The notes: generated by a model not told the origin, from the sequence alone. 64,000 bases of DNA from Wolinella sp052170135 (GCA_052170135.1 JBQNBC010000007.1:30498-94497), one strand, 5' to 3'. Counted from the stretch's first letter, positions 51,442-61,801 are shown. Numbers and translations are program-made.

Positions 51442-53228
51442 CGCTCGCCCCCTTTATAGCGAACCTCATAGCCACCGTCTATATTTGCGACTAGATAGAC
51501 AGACTTCACCTCAAAAGGTGGGATAAACTCAAGGATAGAATCGTTTGGCAGCTTAAAAAGCACTGTATTTTCATTGCCGATTCCTTCATCAAAGTTCAAT
51601 ACAATATTCAACACGCTCTCTTTTAGCTCCATAATTTCACTTTTTATAGTTTCTAGCCTCTCTTTTGAGGTGCTTATCGCTTTGAGAATCCGCTCACATC
51701 GCGCTAGCGCATTTTGTTGCAAGTTTTTCTCTTTTTCAAGCTCCACTCGGACAGCAGATGTCAACACATTATTGGAGTATTCACGCTCTCTAATCTCATC
51801 AAGGAAAAGCATAATCTCATCTCTCTCGCGCACTAGCTCCTTTTCACGCCAATAGCCACTGCGAGCAATCTCCTCTAATAGTTCGCGCTGATGGTTTAGA
51901 TGACTTAACAGGTGCTTATTTTTCTTTGATGCTAATGGATCGCAAGAGAATGTATTACCTCTGCCCATAACCTTGTTTACGCGCAGACTTACACCGACAT
52001 GTAGCGTATTGTTCGACCCTAGTCGCTCTATCTCAGCATCCTCAAAAAATGCTGTCGTCCCGCCAAGATAGCTGGCTCGCAACTTCTCTACAATCAAATG
52101 AGCCGTTTCACAAAATTTTACTTGCGCACTCTCAGCTTTTAATGAGCCCTTTAAAAACAGTAACGTAGCATACTCCGCGATCAAAATCGCACGCGCATGT
52201 ATCTGCCCATTTATTTTTAGCTCCTTTGCTGTAATGATAGCTGGACCCACATTGCCTTTCACTAACAGCGTAGGAATCTCAAGCTCCACACCTTGCCCTA
52301 TCGCATCACTTAAATTATCATCATTAATAATCTGCAACTTATCAAGAGCGAGATCTGCTAGACTTTTTGACATCTTAAAATCTACACTCTCAACAACTGG
52401 CATATCAAGTACACTAAGCTTTTTATCAGCTATCGAGGCAAACCCATCCTTCTCGGCGCGATACTCGATTATCTCCTCGCTTTCTAGCCACTCCAGCCCA
52501 TCACCCTTTGCAATACTAATTGGATAATTACCATCGCCAAACCACTCACCCTTGCAGTTTCGCCACGGGCTTTTATATGTAGGCTTTCGATAGCGTAATA
52601 GCGTCTCGCCCGCACTAACTTTTAGAATCGCACCAGTTAGAAGTTCGCTTTGCTCGACTAGATGTCCAATTGCATGTGGTTTGCTAAGGAGTTTTAGAGA
52701 TACTGGCTTTATGATTTCTGGACGCTTTAGCTCGCATATTTTAAGCTCTATAGAAGCTTTATCAAACTTAGTCTTCCGCAAAAGCATGGATAAGAATCTA
52801 GCCGCCTCTTCATCGAACTTCTTTCCGCCGAGTCCGAGCATATAGCCATCAAGTGCCATTCTCTTTTGAACTAGTTCTTTTAATAGTGGAATAAAATTCT
52901 TATCCAAAGGTGGCAATCTATCAAGCATAACAATAGCAGAAAGACTAGTTCCCTCCTCGTCACTCCTAAGAGTGAGTAAAAATGGCTCAAGCTCCTTGCT
53001 ACGCAGAAAGAATTTAACTTTATAAAACTGCTTCATTCCATAAGGTGAGTAGGCTATATCAAATAGCACGCTGTTATTCACACGCTGGAGATCATCGCGC
53101 CCACGCACTAGAAATGTATTAACTCCAAGTAACTCAAAGTCGATTTTACGTGTGGGAATCTTATGCTTCTTTGCGAGCCTTTTTAGTGCAGCTGATACAT
53201 CTGAGCATATCTCAATAGTCTCTTGCAC
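51438..53228 (-). CDS. FapA/DUF342-like protein
   Basis: The likely start is a GTG at 53228 with AGGA six bases before; the frame extends upstream to a TTG at 53264 inside the previous gene. The 596-residue protein has the FapA (flagellar assembly protein A, DUF342) layout: an N-terminal alpha/beta domain, and a right-handed beta-helix region (about 290-430) of short strands such as LEIPTLLVKGNVGPAIITAK and LKINGQIHARAILIAEYATL. A coiled coil follows (about 445-550) and a small beta C-terminus. FapA proteins are linked to flagellar placement or c-di-GMP-related control in some bacteria. Co-location with pflA supports a flagellar role; that is inference. Confidence 0.7.
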   Translation of the reverse strand: MQETIEICSDVSAALKRLAKKHKIPTRKIDFELLGVNTFLVRGRDDLQRVNNSVLFDIAYSPYGMKQFYKVKFFLRSKELEPFLLTLRSDEEGTSLSAIVMLDRLPPLDKNFIPLLKELVQKRMALDGYMLGLGGKKFDEEAARFLSMLLRKTKFDKASIELKICELKRPEIIKPVSLKLLSKPHAIGHLVEQSELLTGAILKVSAGETLLRYRKPTYKSPWRNCKGEWFGDGNYPISIAKGDGLEWLESEEIIEYRAEKDGFASIADKKLSVLDMPVVESVDFKMSKSLADLALDKLQIINDDNLSDAIGQGVELEIPTLLVKGNVGPAIITAKELKINGQIHARAILIAEYATLLFLKGSLKAESAQVKFCETAHLIVEKLRASYLGGTTAFFEDAEIERLGSNNTLHVGVSLRVNKVMGRGNTFSCDPLASKKNKHLLSHLNHQRELLEEIARSGYWREKELVRERDEIMLFLDEIREREYSNNVLTSAVRVELEKEKNLQQNALARCERILKAISTSKERLETIKSEIMELKESVLNIVLNFDEGIGNENTVLFKLPNDSILEFIPPFEVKSVYLVANIDGGYEVRYKGGER

Positions 53229-53236
53229 GCAAATTC

Positions 53237-53617
53237 CTAATGTGCGATTCCTAGCGCATTGCAAGTCGCTTCAATCTTTGCAAACTCGTCTCTATATTTT
53301 TCACGCTCCGCTTCTAGTGAAACCTTTAAAAATCCTCGCCCAAGCAGAGCACCACCATCGCGTTCCTTTGTCAAAATCACTAAAAGTGCATATTTGAAGA
53401 GAATCGAGGCATTCTGATATACGAAAAAGAATCGTCCGCCAATTTCCACTGGTAGACTGCCGCCTCCACTAGCAAAAGCCGCTTCAAGCTTACTAACGCG
53501 CAATTCAATTCCATTAAATAACGAAGCAAGCTCATCTTTGTCATACTTTGGCTCATCAAAGCCGTGCAAAAAACTGTACATATCTTCAAAATATGCTCGC
53601 AATTCATCCAGATTCAC
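53237..53617 (-). CDS. Small conserved protein between pflA and fapA-like gene, unknown
   Basis: The best start is a GTG at 53617 with AAAAGGGG upstream, giving 126 residues; the frame stays open to 53674 inside pflA. The protein is soluble and mixed alpha/beta (NLDELRAYFEDMYSFLHGFD, then LPVEIGGRFFFVYQNASILF and a charged C-terminal helix EAEREKYRDEFAKIEATCNA). I recognise no domain. Short spacing on both sides (14 bases after pflA, 8 before the FapA-like start) makes it part of the same transcript. Confidence 0.6.
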   Translation of the reverse strand: MNLDELRAYFEDMYSFLHGFDEPKYDKDELASLFNGIELRVSKLEAAFASGGGSLPVEIGGRFFFVYQNASILFKYALLVILTKERDGGALLGRGFLKVSLEAEREKYRDEFAKIEATCNALGIAH

Positions 53618-53631
53618 GCTATGCCCCTTTT

Positions 53632-55986
53632 TTAATTTAGTAGTTTTATCGCCTCGACACATAGATTCTTCCATGCGCTCATGCCATCTATCTTAGCACA
53701 TGCTTCAAAAGAATCGCGTGCCAAAGCCTTATCATCAAGCTGTCTAGCTATCGAGCCTCTGATATATAAGGTCTTGATTCTCTCCTCTTTGTCAAGCTCT
53801 AACATCAAGAGATTCCCTGTAATATCCAAAGCCTCTTTTTGCCTCTGTGTGCGCAAAAGCGACTCTATATAGGTTAACTCTACCCATGGTGAAAACTCTG
53901 GACGAGCGTGGAGCTTTTGCAATCTCATTAGCTCCTTGGCATAGAGCTCAATAGCAGTCTCATCAAGCCTCTTTGATGCCCATGACAGCATAACCCTATA
54001 CGCCTCAATCATACGAGAATCTTCGCCAAACTCACGTTGTAATCGCGCAAAAACCTCACGCGCCTCCTCTTCACGATTCTGCTTTGCAAGGGCATTAAAA
54101 AGAGTAAAAGCTATCGGTTTAAATTGCGCCTTTTTAAGCGTATCTGAAAGCACCAAAGTATCACGCGCCGCAAGTGTCGCGCGCGGGAAGTCCATCATCC
54201 CCTCTAGCACCTTTGCATAGCGATATAGCCACTCCAATCTCGAGCCCAAATCTTTATTCAATATGCCCTCTTTTGCTAGTTCTTCTGCCTTTGCAAACAA
54301 AGAAGAATCAACCAAGCAGTCAAAGGCTTTTATCTTTTCTACGTTATCTAGTGCAAGCATAGAGTATCTCTGCAGATACAGAGATGCACTCGCGCAATCG
54401 CCCTTTTTTAGTGCATCTTGCGTTATTTTCGTCGTAGCAGTCACCAAGCTTGTGTTGTTTTGATCTAAGAATCGCTCAATCTCAAGTACACGCTCATACT
54501 CACCTAGCTCGACAAATGTCTCTGCTTTCCTCGCATAAGCACGCGATTCTTCAGGGCTATTTGGATAAGTCGCAATGACATGATCTAATCGCTCGAGTCT
54601 CTTTGTAGCATTTGTCTCATCTAGCACAAAAAGCAACTTATCATCACGCTCAACAATCTCTGCACGTGCGGCATTGTTTGGATAGGCTTCACGATAGAGT
54701 TGATATATCTCGTGCGCTTTGTCAAAGTCTTTTGCTTCCTCATACCATATCCCAGAATTTCTCAAAAGCCGTTCAGGAAGTGTGTCGTCGCCACCATTTA
54801 CACCATAACGCCAAAGCGATTCGGCAATCTTGGCACTAGAACTATAAAATCCATGCCTCGCCCAATCCTCAAGTAATGCGAAGTTTTTTAATGGCTCTTT
54901 TGCAAAAAATGATGGGTTTGCCTCAAGCACTTTAGATAAAAGAGAATCGGCCTCATCAAAACTACGCTGTGATACGCGATAATCTGCCAACCTAAAGGCA
55001 GCTAGAGATGCTGTATCTAGATTCTTGCTCTCGTTTAGCACTTCAGTATAGAGTTGCGGCACACGCTTATTGTCGCCACGCTTTAACAGCTCATCAGCAA
55101 GCGAAATTCTCGCTAACAGCTCAAAATTATCCCCCTTGTGCTCACTAAAAAGTCGCTCGTAGTAATACTTAGCCTCATTAAAAAACTGCATACTCCCGTA
55201 TGTTTTTGCCAAAACATACAGCACCTCAGGCACGCTCGTATCAGATGGATAGGCACGACTCCAACTCTTTGCCAGCGCAGCTAAGTCCTCCATAAAGTCA
55301 GGGTCATTAATCTCAGCCAAGGCACGAATGCGAAAAAGCAACAAATCACGCTTAAAAATTGTATCAGGATAGCGGCGCAATGCATCATCGATAGCATTTA
55401 TAGCTTCAAAATATCCCTTGCGCTCCATAATCCCCTTTATTTCAAGATACAAGGCGACATCATTTCCACTATCTACCTCAAGTGGAGCTTTAAAAATATC
55501 CAATGCCCCAATTGAAGGGGTTAGTGTGTTTGACATACTTATAGGAAAGTTAATCCCGCTTTGCTTTTTGGGTACAAGAAAAGGTATTTCCCCCTCAAAG
55601 CCAACAATCTGCCAACGACTAGCAACTTTAGCATGCTCCTCCAAAATTGGAGAATTTGCACGCATATCAGTATGCATAGCAAAGAGTTTTGCACGTTTTT
55701 TTGGTGTGATAATTAAATACAAAGAAGAATCGACTCGTTCGGTTGAAACCTTAAAAAACAATGTATTACTCTCGGTAAAAGGCGTCGATGGCTTTCCCTC
55801 CAAAAGACAAACTACACGCTCTACCTCAGCATAACGATTTAGCTCCTCCTTGCAAGGAAAGGGCTCATCATGCGTGAGATTTAGCACAGCAAAGCTCCGC
55901 CCATCTTCCTTACCGCTATTTACCAAGACATCAAGGGCAAAAAGAGGCGCAAGCAATAGAGTAAACAGAGGCAAAAGATAGCGCAT
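53632..55986 (-). CDS. pflA: Paralysed-flagellum protein PflA (motor disc TPR protein)
   Basis: The 784-residue protein has a signal peptide (residues 1-17, MRYLLPLFTLLLAPLFA), a beta-rich N-terminal domain (to about 170), and a long run of TPR/SEL-like helical repeats, e.g. LYVLAKTYGSMQFFNEAKYYYERLF, AEQIYQ-type units such as DFDKAHEIYQLYREAYPNNA, and ALDITGNLLMLELDKEERIK. Length, domain order and position right after nuoN match C. jejuni PflA (about 788 residues). PflA is a periplasmic part of the Campylobacterota motor's proximal/medial discs, needed to place stators and turn the flagellum. A TATAAT in the gap to nuoN suggests its own promoter. Confidence 0.85.
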   Translation of the reverse strand: MRYLLPLFTLLLAPLFALDVLVNSGKEDGRSFAVLNLTHDEPFPCKEELNRYAEVERVVCLLEGKPSTPFTESNTLFFKVSTERVDSSLYLIITPKKRAKLFAMHTDMRANSPILEEHAKVASRWQIVGFEGEIPFLVPKKQSGINFPISMSNTLTPSIGALDIFKAPLEVDSGNDVALYLEIKGIMERKGYFEAINAIDDALRRYPDTIFKRDLLLFRIRALAEINDPDFMEDLAALAKSWSRAYPSDTSVPEVLYVLAKTYGSMQFFNEAKYYYERLFSEHKGDNFELLARISLADELLKRGDNKRVPQLYTEVLNESKNLDTASLAAFRLADYRVSQRSFDEADSLLSKVLEANPSFFAKEPLKNFALLEDWARHGFYSSSAKIAESLWRYGVNGGDDTLPERLLRNSGIWYEEAKDFDKAHEIYQLYREAYPNNAARAEIVERDDKLLFVLDETNATKRLERLDHVIATYPNSPEESRAYARKAETFVELGEYERVLEIERFLDQNNTSLVTATTKITQDALKKGDCASASLYLQRYSMLALDNVEKIKAFDCLVDSSLFAKAEELAKEGILNKDLGSRLEWLYRYAKVLEGMMDFPRATLAARDTLVLSDTLKKAQFKPIAFTLFNALAKQNREEEAREVFARLQREFGEDSRMIEAYRVMLSWASKRLDETAIELYAKELMRLQKLHARPEFSPWVELTYIESLLRTQRQKEALDITGNLLMLELDKEERIKTLYIRGSIARQLDDKALARDSFEACAKIDGMSAWKNLCVEAIKLLN

Positions 55987-56009
55987 AAAAATCCCTATTT
56001 TTTACGGGC

Positions 56010-56015
56010 ATTATA
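56010..56015 (-). promoter_or_regulatory. -10 element for pflA
   Basis: TATAAT on the minus strand (context ATGTATAATGCC), 24 bases before the pflA ATG in the 72-base gap after nuoN. An AGGGA ribosome-binding site follows. The -35 is weak. Confidence 0.5.
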
Positions 56016-56058
56016 CATCATTCGCCACTATGCAGAATCTATAAAACCGCCTTGCACA

Positions 56059-57552
56059 TTAAAAACCACTATACTCGACATACTTTAGGATAGACCCAAG
56101 AATCGTATCTATAAAAAAGAGTGACACAAGCGTAGCTCCCGCTGAGAATCCCAAAATAACACGCAGTGGCGTAGAGGCATTTTTGATAAAAATATCGCGT
56201 TCATCACTCTTTGGTAACTCTTTTAAAAACATGTATACGATTAGTTTTAAATAATAATATACCGATATCGCACTATTTAGCGCCATGATTATCGTCAAAA
56301 CGACAAAACCACTATTAAGCGCGGCACTCATCAGGTACATCTTGCCCCAAAATAGCGCAAATGGCGGTATCCCAGCCAAGCTTAGCATAAATATTCCCAT
56401 TAAAACCGCACCAACTGGCATAATCTGTACCATTCCAGCAAATCGCTCATATGGATGATCATAGCGATGCTTCCAGTGATTGATTTTATTTCTAGAGACC
56501 CAAAGCATACTAAATGCCCCAAGATTTGTAAAAAGGAAAAGAATCCAATACAAAAATAGCGCGCTTATGGAGTGTGTTGTATTTATCATTATCGCCGCAA
56601 GTGCAAATCCAGCGTGCGAAATCGAACTATAAGCTAACATGCGCTTCACGTCATCTTGCACAAGTGCGGCTATATTTGGTAGCGTGATAGTCAACACGAC
56701 CAGCAAATAGAGCAGATTCTTCACCCATTCTATCTCCGCTGATAGGAAAATATCAAAGAATCGCATTGCCACGACAAAACCAGCAATCTTTGGCACTATC
56801 GACATATATCCAGCTAAGACTGAATTGCTCCCTTCATAAACATCAGGCGTCCATGTATGAAATGGCACGAGCGAGATTTTAAATCCAATAGCCGCACACA
56901 AAAAGACAAAGCCAGCAAACACAAGCCAAACTGGGCCAAACTCGCGCTCAATCAACACCTCAGCAATCCCGCCAAGTGCAAGCTCGCCAGTCGCAACATA
57001 AAGCAACATCGAACCAAAAGTAAAAAATCCAGCCACCACTGCTCCCATCGTGAAATACTTTATAGCCGCCTCAAATGCCGTGCGTCTATTATGCATGGCA
57101 ATTAACGTGTAAAGCGCGAGAGATGCGGTCTCAAGCCCGATAAAGATAAGAATCAAGGAATCACTTGAGACCATAAATTGAAATCCAGCGATCATAAATA
57201 AGAAAAGCGCGTAAAACTCAGGATATGAAAACTCATGAAATCGGCGCGAAGTGAGTGCCAGCGGGATAAAAAGTGCTGAAGCAATGAGGATTATAAACTG
57301 CGCGAGAATTGAGATTCCATCAATTAGCAACAAATCAAAGAATCCACGACTAAATCCATCAAAATATAGCACCGCACCAAAGTCAAGAACGATAAAAAGT
57401 ACACTAAGCATTGTATAAAAACTGCGCGAACTATTCTTTGTGAAAATATCTATCGCCAAAATCACAAGCGCGCCAAAAACAGCCACGAGCATCGGCAAGA
57501 GCGTCGGGAGGTTTAGCATCTCAAGAGGAATCTGCACCACTTCTAACATCAC
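56059..57552 (-). CDS. nuoN: NADH-quinone oxidoreductase (complex I) subunit N
   Basis: The 497-residue antiporter-like membrane subunit has about 14 membrane segments and the proton-channel residues in FIGLETASLALYTLIA (conserved Glu), GFKISLVPFHTWTPDVYEGS (broken helix with Lys) and the second half's SLAGIPPFALFWGKMYLM. It is the last nuo gene; its start overlaps the nuoM stop by 4 bases. Complex I here lacks the usual NADH-input subunits in Campylobacterota and is thought to take electrons from flavodoxin/ferredoxin, which fits the OOR enzyme nearby. Confidence 0.95.
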   Translation of the reverse strand: MMLEVVQIPLEMLNLPTLLPMLVAVFGALVILAIDIFTKNSSRSFYTMLSVLFIVLDFGAVLYFDGFSRGFFDLLLIDGISILAQFIILIASALFIPLALTSRRFHEFSYPEFYALFLFMIAGFQFMVSSDSLILIFIGLETASLALYTLIAMHNRRTAFEAAIKYFTMGAVVAGFFTFGSMLLYVATGELALGGIAEVLIEREFGPVWLVFAGFVFLCAAIGFKISLVPFHTWTPDVYEGSNSVLAGYMSIVPKIAGFVVAMRFFDIFLSAEIEWVKNLLYLLVVLTITLPNIAALVQDDVKRMLAYSSISHAGFALAAIMINTTHSISALFLYWILFLFTNLGAFSMLWVSRNKINHWKHRYDHPYERFAGMVQIMPVGAVLMGIFMLSLAGIPPFALFWGKMYLMSAALNSGFVVLTIIMALNSAISVYYYLKLIVYMFLKELPKSDERDIFIKNASTPLRVILGFSAGATLVSLFFIDTILGSILKYVEYSGF

Positions 57553-59066
57553 TCGCCTCCTTTTTCTACCACACCAAGTCGCTCTTTTGCCTCAGGTGTG
57601 CGTGCTTTTTGTTGCATGAGCTCTATAGTATTTTTAACACTCACATCAATCGTAGATAATAGCGGCTTTGGATAAATCCCAAGCCATACCACAATTATTA
57701 CAAGTGGCAACAAAGCGACTATCTCACGAGAATCCAAATCTCTTAGTGCAGCATTTTCACTATTTGTGACATTGCCAAAAAAAACACGCTTAAATAGCAC
57801 AAGCATATACACGGCACCAAGAACAATGCTACTTCCAGCCAAAAACGCAATCCACGGCGACACCGCAAAGAATCCAAGTAACGACAAAAATTCACCAACA
57901 AAGCCCATTGTAAGCGGCAACCCCGCACTTGCCATCATCATAATTACAAATATCGTCGCATAGCGTGGCATTACGTGTGCAAGTCCGCCAAACTCCGCTA
58001 TTATCTTCGTATGTCGCCGATCATAAATCACACCAACAAGCATAAAAAGTGCGCCACTAACAATCCCGTGACTAATCATAAAAAAGATTGAACCGCCGAT
58101 TCCCTCAGCATTTAATGCAAATGTGCCAAGCACAATCACGCCCATGTGAGAAATCGAACTATATGCTATCACCTGCTTCATGTCTTCTTGTGCGTATGCC
58201 ACCATTGCACCATAAATAATCATCAACAAGCAAAGAATCGCAACTGGCAATGCAAATGCCACAGATGCATCTGGGAAAAGTGGTAAAGAGAGGCGCACAA
58301 AACCATAAGTCCCCATTTTCAAAAGCACCGCAGCAAGAATCACAGAGCCAATGGTAGGAGCCTGTCCATGCGCATATGGCAACCATGTATGAAATGGAAA
58401 CATAGGCACTTTTATTGCTATACCAGCAAAAAAGGCTATAAAAAGCCACTTTTGTAAATCAAGCGGAAGTATTAGCATCTGCCAATCAAGAATCGAGAAT
58501 GTCCATATTCCAGTAGTTTCGTAGTATGTATAGGCAAAATAGAGCATACCAATGAGCATTATTAGCGAGCCAGTAAAAGTGTATATAAAAAACTTAATTG
58601 CAGCATAGATTCTCGCACCACTTCCCCATGCACCAATGATATAAAGCATAGGCACAAGTGATAGCTCCCAAAAAATGTAGAAGAGTATCGCATCAAGCGC
58701 ACTAAAAACACCTACCATAATGGTTTCTAAAAACAGTAACGATACAACTAGATTCTTGAGCTCTCTTTGTTCGTTTAGCACAATAAATCCAATGAGTGAA
58801 ATAAACGTGGCTAGCACAACCAAAAAGAGTGAAATCCCATCCACGCCGACAAAGTAACTAATCCCATAACTAGCCATAATTGGCAAATGATGAACAAACT
58901 GCATCTCGCCACTTTGAGAATCGAAATTTGCCCATAAAATTAGTGCCAACGCAAACTCAAGCGCACTGACAACAATAGCAAACGACTTGATGTTTTCATG
59001 TACCATGAGCGCAAGCAATGCCGCAATAGCGGGGAAAAATATAAGCAAAGTCAGTAGATATTCCAT
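57549..59066 (-). CDS. nuoM: Complex I subunit M
   Basis: The 505-residue antiporter-like subunit has the Mrp-type core: FWELSLVPMLYIIGAWGSG with the key Glu, AIKVPMFPFHTWLPYAHGQAP with Lys and the PFHTWLP signature, YSSISHMGVIVLG, and ASAGLPLTMGFVGEFLSLLG. It pumps one proton per cycle. Directly follows nuoL with a 9-base gap. Confidence 0.96.
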   Translation of the reverse strand: MEYLLTLLIFFPAIAALLALMVHENIKSFAIVVSALEFALALILWANFDSQSGEMQFVHHLPIMASYGISYFVGVDGISLFLVVLATFISLIGFIVLNEQRELKNLVVSLLFLETIMVGVFSALDAILFYIFWELSLVPMLYIIGAWGSGARIYAAIKFFIYTFTGSLIMLIGMLYFAYTYYETTGIWTFSILDWQMLILPLDLQKWLFIAFFAGIAIKVPMFPFHTWLPYAHGQAPTIGSVILAAVLLKMGTYGFVRLSLPLFPDASVAFALPVAILCLLMIIYGAMVAYAQEDMKQVIAYSSISHMGVIVLGTFALNAEGIGGSIFFMISHGIVSGALFMLVGVIYDRRHTKIIAEFGGLAHVMPRYATIFVIMMMASAGLPLTMGFVGEFLSLLGFFAVSPWIAFLAGSSIVLGAVYMLVLFKRVFFGNVTNSENAALRDLDSREIVALLPLVIIVVWLGIYPKPLLSTIDVSVKNTIELMQQKARTPEAKERLGVVEKGGE

Positions 59067-59075
59067 GTCTTCCCC

Positions 59076-60914
59076 TTAAATCCCAAAAATCATCAAAACA
59101 AGCAACACGGCAATACCAAAAAGCATCAAACGCAACATTAAGGAGAGATTTCCGCTTTGGATTCTTCTTGATTGCTCGCCACCTTGATAAATAAAACTAG
59201 CGATAAAATCGATACTCAAGTCGATCATTTTTAACTCAACCACGCGCCATAATAGTCGCGAAAGCCATGTATAAGGAATCATCACACACAGCTCATAAAT
59301 CTTTGGAATGAAGTATTGCGCGCTTAAAAGCTTATACATCCAGTGAGATTCCCAGTACTCGCAAAAGCCACCACGATAATACTTATATAGTGCATAACAA
59401 ATACCAGAAAGCGCTGCAAAACTAGCCAACGCTATAAGAATCCAGTGCGTTATACTTGATATGTCCTTGTCATGCATAGGTAACGTCTGAGCGACATACC
59501 CATGAAAAAAGCCCTCGCCAAAACCGCTAATCACAGCCAAAATAGCCAAAGGAATCATCGCGCCAATCATATAAGGATACGCCTCATGTGGGTGCTCTTC
59601 GTGATTTTTTGGGACAAAAAAGACAAGCATAATAAGTCTAAAGCTATAAAATGCCGTAAGCATCGCACCAAGCAAAAGCATGAACCACAACACAAAATGC
59701 CCACTACTGAACGTCGCTTCAAGTATTTTATCTTTGGAGAAAAATCCCGCAAAAGGGTAAATTCCCGCTAACGCAACCGATGCAAGAATCATAAGAATAG
59801 CCGTAGCTTTGAGAGGCTTATAGAGCGCACCCATTTTTGTGATATCTAATTTATCATTCATTGCGTGCATGACGTTCCCTGCACCCAAAAACAGGAGTGA
59901 TTTAAAAAAGGCATGCGTCATCAAGTGAAAGAGCGCAATCCAGTATGCGCCAATTCCCGCAGCAACGAACATATAGCCAAGTTGCGAAAGCGTAGAATAG
60001 GCAATAATACGCTTTAAATCGCGATTGACCAATGCCATACTCGCTGCAAAAATCGCCACAAACGCTCCAAGACAAGCGATAAAATAACCAACTTCAGGAA
60101 GCATGTCATAAAGCGGATTTGAGCGAATTACAAGATAAACCCCCGCAGTAACCATTGTCGCGGCGTGAATTAGTGCTGAAACTGGCGTGGGTCCTTCCAT
60201 TGCATCAGCAAGCCATGTATGAAGTGGGAATTGCGCGGATTTTCCCATCGCACCGATAAAAAGCAAAATCCCTATCACGCTAAGCGTAGAAGAATCGACG
60301 CTCCCAAGCCCAGCAAAAACCTCATCATAGCGCACACTTCCAAAGCTCCAAAACAACAAAAATATTCCTAAAAGCATGCCAAGATCAGCGATACGATTCA
60401 TAATAAATGCCTCGTTTGCCGCAAAGCTAGCCGATTCTTTGTGATACCAAAATCCAATCAACATCCATGAGCAAAGTCCTACACCCTCCCAGCCAATGAA
60501 CAATCCAGCGTAATTATCACTCATCACGAGAATCATCATAGAAAAGACAAAGGCTGAAAGGTATGTAAAGAATCGATTAAATGCCTCATCGTGCTTCATG
60601 TAACCAATCGAATAAATATGCACCATAAGCGATACAAGAGTAACTACAAACATCATCGTCGCACTTACAGAATCAACCAAGAAACCAAAGCTAATATCAA
60701 GATCTCCAGCTGCTATCCACGTGAAAAGCTCCGCACGCGCCACACCACCATCACTTGTGTATAAAAGCAATAAAAGCGTCGCACAAAACGATACAAAAAG
60801 CATAAATGAGGCGAAGATTCCACACCATAACTGCCTCGACTTTGCTGCGACTAGCCCAGAGGCTAGCGAACCAACAAGTGGCGCAAATAACGCAATGTAG
60901 AGTATTTTTTCCAT
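59076..60914 (-). CDS. nuoL: Complex I subunit L
   Basis: The 612-residue subunit is the distal antiporter-like pump with a C-terminal lateral helix. Signatures: FIGWEGVGLCSWMLIGFWY, GKSAQFPLHTWLADAMEGPTP (the PLHTWL...AMEGPTP block), YSTLSQLGYMFVAAGIG and GIYPFAGFFSKDKILE. The C-terminal long amphipathic helix is visible before a final membrane anchor. Starts 3 bases after nuoK. Confidence 0.96.
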   Translation of the reverse strand: MEKILYIALFAPLVGSLASGLVAAKSRQLWCGIFASFMLFVSFCATLLLLLYTSDGGVARAELFTWIAAGDLDISFGFLVDSVSATMMFVVTLVSLMVHIYSIGYMKHDEAFNRFFTYLSAFVFSMMILVMSDNYAGLFIGWEGVGLCSWMLIGFWYHKESASFAANEAFIMNRIADLGMLLGIFLLFWSFGSVRYDEVFAGLGSVDSSTLSVIGILLFIGAMGKSAQFPLHTWLADAMEGPTPVSALIHAATMVTAGVYLVIRSNPLYDMLPEVGYFIACLGAFVAIFAASMALVNRDLKRIIAYSTLSQLGYMFVAAGIGAYWIALFHLMTHAFFKSLLFLGAGNVMHAMNDKLDITKMGALYKPLKATAILMILASVALAGIYPFAGFFSKDKILEATFSSGHFVLWFMLLLGAMLTAFYSFRLIMLVFFVPKNHEEHPHEAYPYMIGAMIPLAILAVISGFGEGFFHGYVAQTLPMHDKDISSITHWILIALASFAALSGICYALYKYYRGGFCEYWESHWMYKLLSAQYFIPKIYELCVMIPYTWLSRLLWRVVELKMIDLSIDFIASFIYQGGEQSRRIQSGNLSLMLRLMLFGIAVLLVLMIFGI

Positions 60915-60917
60915 ATG

Positions 60918-61223
60918 CTACCCTCTCATCACTTGGAGAGAATCAAGATCAAGGCTACCATGCTTTTTATACCAAAGTATCAAAAGCCCAAGCCCAACGG
61001 CTACCTCGCTAGCAGCTACTGCGACGATAAAAAGAGCAAACATCTCTCCCGCTACATCACCCATGTATCGTCCAGTCGCAACTAGCCCGATATTTACGGC
61101 ATTTAACATAATTTCAGTAGAGAAAAACAGCATGAGTAGATTCTTGCGCCTCATCACACCAATAAGCCCGATAATAAACAAAAATGCCGATAAGATGATG
61201 TAGTGATTTAATGTAATCATCAA
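60918..61223 (-). CDS. nuoK: Complex I subunit K
   Basis: The 101-residue three-helix subunit has the conserved acidic residues in FFSTEIMLNAVNIGLVA and VAVAASEVAVGLGLLI. Normal length. Overlaps the nuoJ stop by 4 bases. Confidence 0.96.
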   Translation of the reverse strand: MMITLNHYIILSAFLFIIGLIGVMRRKNLLMLFFSTEIMLNAVNIGLVATGRYMGDVAGEMFALFIVAVAASEVAVGLGLLILWYKKHGSLDLDSLQVMRG

Positions 61224-61801
61224 AAACTCCTCTTTTTGCTCTTTTTAAGCAATGCCTCTGCCTCTTCGTCGCTTATAAGCGTTAATGATTTATCCATTTT
61301 TTTGCCCGCTAGGACAATCCCAGCTATCATCGCCACCAGTAGCATCACAGCCGCCAACTCAAAAGGCACAAGATATTTTGTGAAAAGCACATACCCAATC
61401 GCTTGTATATTTCCCATATCACCAAGCTCCCCAGCTAGCTTATTCGCTGGCTCTAACGCAATATGAGCAAAAGGCGCAGAGAGAATTACAAGCAAAATAA
61501 ACCCTATAATGCCTGTCAAGCTCCAAAGCACAATAGGATTCCCTTCGCGCTCTTTAATCTCCCTACTGCTATCAAAAAATATCATTCCAAAGGCATACAA
61601 CGCCATGATTGCGCCTGTATAAACCACTATCTGTACCGCACCTAAAAACTCCGCCCCAAGCATAAAAAAGAATGCCGAGATAAAAATCATGCCACCCGCA
61701 AGCGCCGTGAGAGCATAAAGAACATTATTTGTCGTTACAACAACCAAAAACATAGAGGCACTAAGCGCGGCAAAAAGATAAAAAGCAACAGCTTCAAACA
61801 T
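61220..61801 (-). CDS. nuoJ: Complex I subunit J
   Basis: I use the ATG at 61801 behind AAAGGAGG; the longer frame to 61831 runs into nuoI. The 193-residue five-helix subunit has LGAEFLGAVQIVVYTGAIMAL, the conserved pi-bulge helix of NuoJ, and a short charged C-terminus. The ribosome-binding site lies inside the nuoI 3' end, so translation is coupled. Confidence 0.94.
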   Translation of the reverse strand: MFEAVAFYLFAALSASMFLVVVTTNNVLYALTALAGGMIFISAFFFMLGAEFLGAVQIVVYTGAIMALYAFGMIFFDSSREIKEREGNPIVLWSLTGIIGFILLVILSAPFAHIALEPANKLAGELGDMGNIQAIGYVLFTKYLVPFELAAVMLLVAMIAGIVLAGKKMDKSLTLISDEEAEALLKKSKKRSF

